This document shows, one piece after another, positions 58,885 through 64,000 of a stretch of 64,000 nucleotides of DNA. Position 1 is the stretch's first letter; each line of letters begins with the position of its first letter. The notes under the pieces were generated by a model. It was not told the DNA's origin. It ran no database searches and worked only from the letters and a program-made list of their open reading frames with translations. The position numbers and the translations under genes were made by a program. Source of the stretch: Salvator merianae (Eukaryota > Chordata > Lepidosauria > Squamata > Teiidae); the NCBI GenBank assembly GCA_003586115.2, contig QVOM02000112.1, forward strand, positions 102,995,174 to 103,059,173. Direction: 5' to 3'.

Positions 58885-60302
58885 TCTTATATAGTCATTT
58901 TACCATATCTTATAATACAATTCAGATTTAACACCATATCTGGAGCAATGAGATCAATACACTGTGTACTACAGAACAATGACATGACCAGTGTCACAAT
59001 GGCAATTTAGTTGTACAAATCAAGCCTTAGAAGCAGAATTTTAATTACTATATTTGGGCAGGTTCCAGAAAAGATTAAGCACTTGTAAAACCCATTCACT
59101 ATAAAGCTTTAAGTCCTATTGATTTCTATGGACATGTTAAGCAGTTACTTAACTCTGCCTTTAAAATCAATAGGACTTAAAGTTTAAAACAGTTAAAATG
59201 TTTTACTTGCTTTACTTTCTGCCTTTTGCAAATATAGTTAATTGCATTTCCATTGCATTTTATTCCAGTGACAAAATCTAGGTTCCTGTGTCTATTGCAT
59301 TCACATTTCATCTCACTATACTACAGAACAGCATGCTTTCAGTATTTTGTTGTATGGTATTGTTCAAAAACTCCATGCATATTCCTAAAGGCAAATTTCT
59401 GTTGTGCCCGAATAACAAGAGGATGACATCTATTTCATAATTATTTTCCTTCCCTCCTTATAATTTTTGCCATACTGTTTATGTACAGCCTACAGCAGTA
59501 ATTGTTCTTACAACTGAGAAAGGCAGGGAAGTGTTTTAATGGTATCAAACTACTTCAAGCATTTAATCAGTCCAGTGAAGCAGGACCAACACGCTAGTGA
59601 CATTTGCCAGTTTCACTATAAGAACACTGTGTATCAGAAACAGGCTCCAAGGGCAACAAGCAATTGTCTGAGGTGACCTGTAGGAATAAGCTGCAATTAC
59701 TGTAGAGTATAGCTCTGATTGCTCTGGTGCTGGATTCGAGCCTAAATGAAGAGACCAAACAAAGATGGATGAATAGTCTAGGGAGACGCTCATGCCCTAA
59801 GGATACTCTAGTAATTACACAGCACATTTCATACTGTAATCTCAGTGCCACGTGAATTTGCAAAGGATGCAGTTTTCGAACACTAGCCTGGTGAAATCAC
59901 ATGGAAAATCAAACCATAGCAAATTAGCAAACCATATCAGCTTACTATTTGAACCAGTTTTGTTTTTACAGAACGATCATCTATCAATTTTAATTTTTCT
60001 CAGATTCATATTTTTCCAGTCTTACAGTCAATTTGCTCCATTTCCACAGCCGCTTGCTTAAAAAAAACCCCGGTATGTTTCTTCCAAAATACACTTCTTG
60101 TAAACAGTTTTATTCATGTAGGCTTTTTCTTTTTTGGAAGCAATTTCACTCAGTAGCATGCATTTTGTATTGAGGGCATGTAAAGATTCATTTCTGCAGT
60201 ATAGCTTTTGTTCCTGGCCCTTCGGAGATTCCAGTACCAGTTCCAAAGCTTGTATAATGTTTGGAGCTGGTGGGGGGATGCTGGGAGCAGGACAGCTTTA
60301 AG

Positions 60303-60582
60303 AACTGATTGGACAGTTTTAAGAAGTGATTGGACAGATTCATGGAGGTCAGGCGTATCAATGGCTGCTAGAATGGATGCCTAGGTACTGCCTCCAGGTT
60401 GGAGAGAGAGACAGGATGTTTGTAAAACCCATTTGCAGAGAGTTGAGAGCAGCTGAAGGTTTTGCCTTCTGCTTGAGAATGCCCAGAAGCAATTGGTGGG
60501 CTGCTGTGTGAAACAGGATGCTGGACTAGATGGGCTGTGGCCTGATCCAGCAGGGCTCCTCTTATGTTCTCCTATTACAGAC
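60303..60582 (+). mobile_element. CR1-clade LINE 3' end
   Basis: It encodes only the last RT residues (DRFMEVRRINGC-like) and the 3'UTR 'GAATGGATGCCTAGGTACTG', 'GGATGCTGGACTAGATGGGC', 'CTGATCCAGCAGGGCTCC' and TTATGTTCT. It is very close to 9330-9575. The segment 'TTTTAAGAAGTGATTGGACAG' is locally duplicated at its start (60300-60340). Confidence 0.85.
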
Positions 60583-60712
60583 CATTCCAATGTGGACAGC
60601 TCTGTCCTGCAGCAGCAGTAACCATCCCAGCCTGGGTCAGGTCATGTATCCCAGGAGGGGGCAGCCTGCCTTGTCCCAGGAAATGAAGTTAAAGTGCAGA
60701 AATGGCCTGAAA
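60583..60712. mobile_element. Short MITE remnant
   Basis: 'CCATTCCAATGTGGACAGC' and the right end 'AAAGTGCAGAAATGGCC' resemble the termini of the GGCCCTTTCYRCA elements. Only about 130 bp remain, next to the CR1 3' end. Confidence 0.4.
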
Positions 60713-61049
60713 TGCTGAATTTGAGAATAGGTCCATGTGTTTGTAGCAGCATTCTCTGCTACTGTAGAAATGTGGCATATAGGTCACTAGCCAGGATGAG
60801 TTCCTTTAAGTGTGATGATAGGATATTTACATGGGTGAGTGCCAACCTAGATTTAAATTAGACATCATTTTGGACCAAGCAATAATTTTTATGCAATTTT
60901 TGAGCAATTTTATTGCCTGTTCATTTTCACAGGAAACGTCCCCCATCCCAGTATTCTGGTTTTACATTGTTTTAGCTGCTGACCTTTCCACTAAATTTTA
61001 GTTGGATTTTCCCTGGATTTTCACTTTGGAATCCATATCTTTACCTAGG

Positions 61050-61213
61050 CCTTTGATGTTTAGCTTCCTATGGGTGCTGCTCAACCAGGGAGGATGTGGT
61101 GGGGGTATATTTTAAATATGTTTCAACACTTTATATATTTATTATTGTGACCCCCCCGGGACCTTTTAGTGAAGGGCAGGATATACATTCTTAAAATAAA
61201 TAAATAATTTTAT
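61050..61213 (+). mobile_element. L2-like LINE 3' tail
   Basis: 'TATTGTGACCCCCCCGGGAC' and 'AGTGAAGGGCAGGATATAC' plus AAATA repeats match the tails at 6380 and 15045. Confidence 0.5.
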
Positions 61214-61315
61214 AAATAAATTATATTTTATTTCAGTGGCGAGAAGTAGGTTTTTGGTTCTCCGAATTTTGCATTCTATTATATAATCCAGAGGACTCCT
61301 TTGGGTAGGAGAGTG

Positions 61316-61420
61316 AGAAAGGGAGGGAAGGAGGGAGGAAGGGAAGGAGGGAGGGAGGGAGGGAGGGAAGGAAGGAAGGAAGGAAGGAAGGAAGGAAGGA
61401 AGGAAGGAAGGAAGGAAGGA
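61316..61420. repeat. GGGA/GGAA microsatellite
   Basis: A purine-only run changes from AGGAGGGA and GGGA units to about fourteen GGAA units. It is the reverse-strand counterpart of the array at 55199-55380. The K/R/E or F/L/P/S-rich frames here are artefacts of the repeat. Confidence 0.95.
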
Positions 61421-61484
61421 CGGAAAGATTAAATTGTGCCTGATTCCAAAGCACTATGAACTTCTTAATAGTTCCTCTATGAGA

Positions 61485-61928
61485 GGGCCTTTTCACACTT
61501 TGAACTAGTGAGCATCAATAGTGAGTATCAATCAGAGATGCTCACTACCAAAGTGCTTCTGCATTACTTGGAGGCTCTTGTGACCTCCACTGCTCCCAAT
61601 CACGGATAGCTGTGGGGCACTTATTTGTTCTCTACAGCTTGACAGAATTGAATGCACGCCTGTGCCATGCATGGTAATTGCACCTGTGTGTGCCTGTGCG
61701 TGCCTGTGCGCTGTGTGGTACTGCTCATTGCCATGGCAGCAGCCGGCCACTTCCCAGCCACTGTCATGGTGAAGATCGAGCACAGGATACCAGTGTTTGC
61801 ACCGTGACTGCTGGTATCCTGTTGACCTTCCAGGATAGGGCCACGCAGTGCGGACAAGGTACGCATTGTGTGTTCAATTCCATGTTAGAATGAGATAATT
61901 CTCCCATTCGAATGTGGAAAGTGCAAAA
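61485..61928. mobile_element. Harbinger-like MITE (CACTTT type)
   Basis: The left end is GGGCCTTTTCACACTTTG; the decayed right end is GTGGAAAGTGCAAAAATG. The interior 'CTGTCATGGTGAAGATCGAG' and 'ACTGCTGGTATCCTGTTGACC' matches 34900-34975 and 35340-35395. It has no coding content. Confidence 0.6.
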
Positions 61929-63197
61929 ATGATGAGATTCATTACAAAGTGCAACCTTCTTCTTATTTTCTGAACACAAGAAGATCTACTAAAGCAAAGT
62001 AAAGGACCATTTAATCCAGTATTCATCATTCAAATACTTGTGGAAAACTCCTGAACATGATCCAAACACAATGAGGAACTTCCATTGCTCTTTACAAGTG
62101 CTTGACCTTAGGTGCCTCCACATACAGTAAAAAAAAGAAGAGCAGGTCAACCATGGCTAAGAGGTGGTAACCATACACACTAGTGTTCCCATCCCAACCC
62201 TAACCCAAAGAGCATTTTCTGGCCTTTAATGTGGGTTACAGGTAGAATGGGAACACTACCAAACACTACCACCTCTAAACCATGCCATATTTCAGCCTCT
62301 TTTAAAAATGTTCATGGATGTAACCATTCAAATACTTAGTGCCTATATTCTAGTATTAGCACAGAACTACTGTATTGTCGTTGACTCATTCTGATGTGCA
62401 CATAATTCACCAATCAAGGAACAATAGTCTCTTACAAGGATGTCTGTTGGTCTGTGAAGGACCAAAACATGCTTTGGGGAAAAAAAAATCACTCCTACCC
62501 TTTGCCCTCGTAGAACTGTTTTGCACTCCACTGCTGGTTGCAATGCACCATAAAACATGTCATGGAAGATAGGAGTTGAAATGACACTAAAGACAGGATT
62601 ACACCAACAACTATACATGCATTCTATCTTCAAACTAGGCTGATTGGCGGCCACAGCAGGAACACTGACAGAATGGATTATGTCTGCTTCATACAATCCT
62701 AAATGTGCACCTAGAGCTTGCTGAGACTAATTATCACCCATTCTTCAAATAAGGATGAAAAGATGCCTGAGAATTTGAAGATGGAAAGGTACCCCATAAG
62801 GAAAGTAGAATAAAAATGATGCAGTTTGGCAGAGCCCTTCACAGCAAAAGAAGCGTGCGTTCCTTTTACACTTTATCTTTTGCTACTTTCCAGAGTACAC
62901 TGTAAATTAAGAGCAGTAAAAATTAGGAGGAATGTCAAAAGGCAACTGTGGAAAGCTCACTGTTTTTGCTGTCCCTTCATCCCCTATCTTTTCAAGTGGA
63001 TTAAACCAAACTAAGCTACAGAAGTCTCATAACAAATTATAGGCTTCTAACACCGTAGAAAAAGAGGTATCTGAAACAATGGTGATTGACTGTGATTGCT
63101 AGCAAAGTATTAAAAGAGAAGTCATTCAAGAGGGAAGTTAAATGAAGCAATTCCAATACATTTTAGCAGAGAAGTCTGAAGCAACTTCCTCACCTAC

Positions 63198-63329
63198 CTT
63201 GATTAATTTGGGCTCATCAGGACATTTCATTTCCCATGCTCCAAAAGGCAGCAGTGCCATCCCTACCCAAAGGCCCAAGAGAGCATCCTTTCTGGTCCAA
63301 TGATGGCTGCCCATGTGGTTGTTCTGATT
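63198..63329 (-). other. Candidate noncoding 5' exon (weak)
   Basis: On the minus strand a 132-bp interval is framed by a pyrimidine-rich acceptor (TTCCTTGCTTACAATCTCCAG, compared in part) and a consensus donor AAG|GTAGGTGAG at 63198/63197. It lies in otherwise repeat-free sequence upstream of MTUS2. A frame is open through part of it but starts outside and stops inside. I include it only as a candidate for the expected upstream MTUS2 5'UTR exon. Confidence 0.15.
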
Positions 63330-63659
63330 CTGGAGATTGTAAGCAAGGAAGTGAACCTATGGGTTCCTCCCTCCCCATGATGCGATTGGTCATTTTCTGT
63401 GTCCCTCCCACCTGATGTCCTTGATTCAAAGGCAGGTTAGGGTACCCTGCCTTCAGTGTCCATGGCAGTTTTCACACCATGGTGGTAATCAGTTGCGTGT
63501 GGAGGCCAGTGTTAGCCTTCAAATGCCTCGCACTGTGTTTTAGAGTCTTATGTCTGGGACAAATCTCTCCTTCTTTGTTTCAAAATGTCATTTTGAAGCA
63601 CCTGATGCAATAGCTCCTGCCCTCAAGAAGGGGCAGCCACACGCCCCAGCTATGTCTAT

Positions 63660-64000
63660 GGGCCTGTTCGCACTTAGGTCAGCAGAACGTTCCAATTAGC
63701 ATGCTTCAGGCCGGTGCAGATGAGGAGAGGTTCCGCACATTCGCACTCGTTGGCGGTAGACCATACCCAAAGGTAGCCGGCTGCCGCGTCGGTGCGAATG
63801 CTTTGGCACCAGGTCCATTCCTGCACCTTCACTGGCGCCCGGACGTCCCTCCCTCTGATGCTCGCCATTGGCAGAGCACTCTTTCCTAGCGGCGTCATTT
63901 CCGCGGCCACGCTCCGAAGCTGCGGAGTCGACTTCGCATCTAGCAATAGGCGGAAGGGGCCGGATTACGAAGCCGTTGCGAGGATGGCGAAAACTGGACG
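63660..64000. mobile_element. CpG-rich Harbinger-like MITE, cut by the window edge
   Basis: GGGCCTGTTCGCACTTAGG is preceded by TAT and matches the left ends at 3425 and 50962. The following sequence ('GTCGGTGCGAATGCTTTGGC', 'GGCGTCATTTCCGCGGCCAC') is very CpG-rich. The right TIR would lie beyond 64000. A genuine CpG island cannot be excluded, but the TIR makes a young MITE the simpler reading. Confidence 0.6.

Larger units (their letters stand above)
21767..64000 (-). other. MTUS2 5' intron or upstream flank
   Basis: No coding exon was recognised in these 42 kb. They hold the LINE, LTR, MITE and microsatellite features listed separately. I see nothing assignable in 21767-22210, 23691-25039, 25836-26110, 26205-27229, 29062-30233, 31261-32175, 32627-33185, 33311-34184, 35410-35925, 37307-38296, 39901-40422, 41153-42310, 42911-44019, 46401-47520, 49166-50524, 51747-52059, 52693-53439, 54281-55198, 55381-55962, 58885-60302, 60713-61049 and 61931-63197. 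Whether this whole stretch is transcribed as MTUS2 intron depends on where the upstream noncoding exon lies. Confidence 0.6.

Overview
The window looks like intronic DNA from a vertebrate, most likely a squamate reptile (lizard or snake). The evidence is one multi-exon vertebrate gene on the minus strand, embedded in CR1-clade LINEs with the 3' end usual in reptiles, L2-like and MIR-like repeats, hAT and Tigger-type MITEs, very many short inverted-repeat elements, and long CTTT/CTTC and GGAA microsatellites. No bacterial gene, operon, CRISPR array, tRNA or rRNA was found. The taxon is an inference from repeat content and could be checked by a similarity search.

The only host gene I can support is MTUS2 (microtubule-associated scaffold protein 2, TIP150/CAZIP), on the minus strand. 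Its first coding exon is 19211-21766: 5'UTR 21476-21766, then 755 codons ending exactly at a GT donor. The next coding exon is 5321-5561: 80 codons plus one base. They are separated by a 13.6 kb intron. The sequence 1-5320 is the following intron. The sequence 21767-64000 is the 5' intron or upstream flank. The later exons, including the C-terminal coiled coil, lie outside the window. One weakly supported candidate 5'UTR exon is at 63198-63329.

The rest is repeat landscape. LINEs: a 5'-truncated CR1-clade copy (7468-9577, plus) and four minus-strand CR1 fragments (10542-12310, 25385-25835, 38297-39057, 44020-44945), a 3' stub at 60303-60582, and L2-like pieces (39062-39900, 52060-52690 and several 3' tails). 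LTRs: two related solo LTRs (45311-45824, 47909-48497) and an unrelated one (56247-56695). hAT-type fold-back elements with 8-bp target duplications: 17182-17364, 40827-41152, 56886-57075. Tigger/pogo-like MITEs with TA duplications: 9745-10169, 22213-22703.

The most striking feature is a large set of elements of about 180-800 bp whose ends read GGGCCTGTTCGCACTT, GGGYGTTTTTGCAC, GGCCCTTTCTGCAC or GGCCCTTTCCACAT. Several copies show 3-bp target duplications (TTA, ACT, ATA, TAC/TAT), as expected of PIF/Harbinger-like MITEs. Several are nested in each other or in CR1 and LTR insertions, giving an internally readable insertion history. A single N at 7839 flanked by two 96-bp direct copies looks like an assembly artefact.
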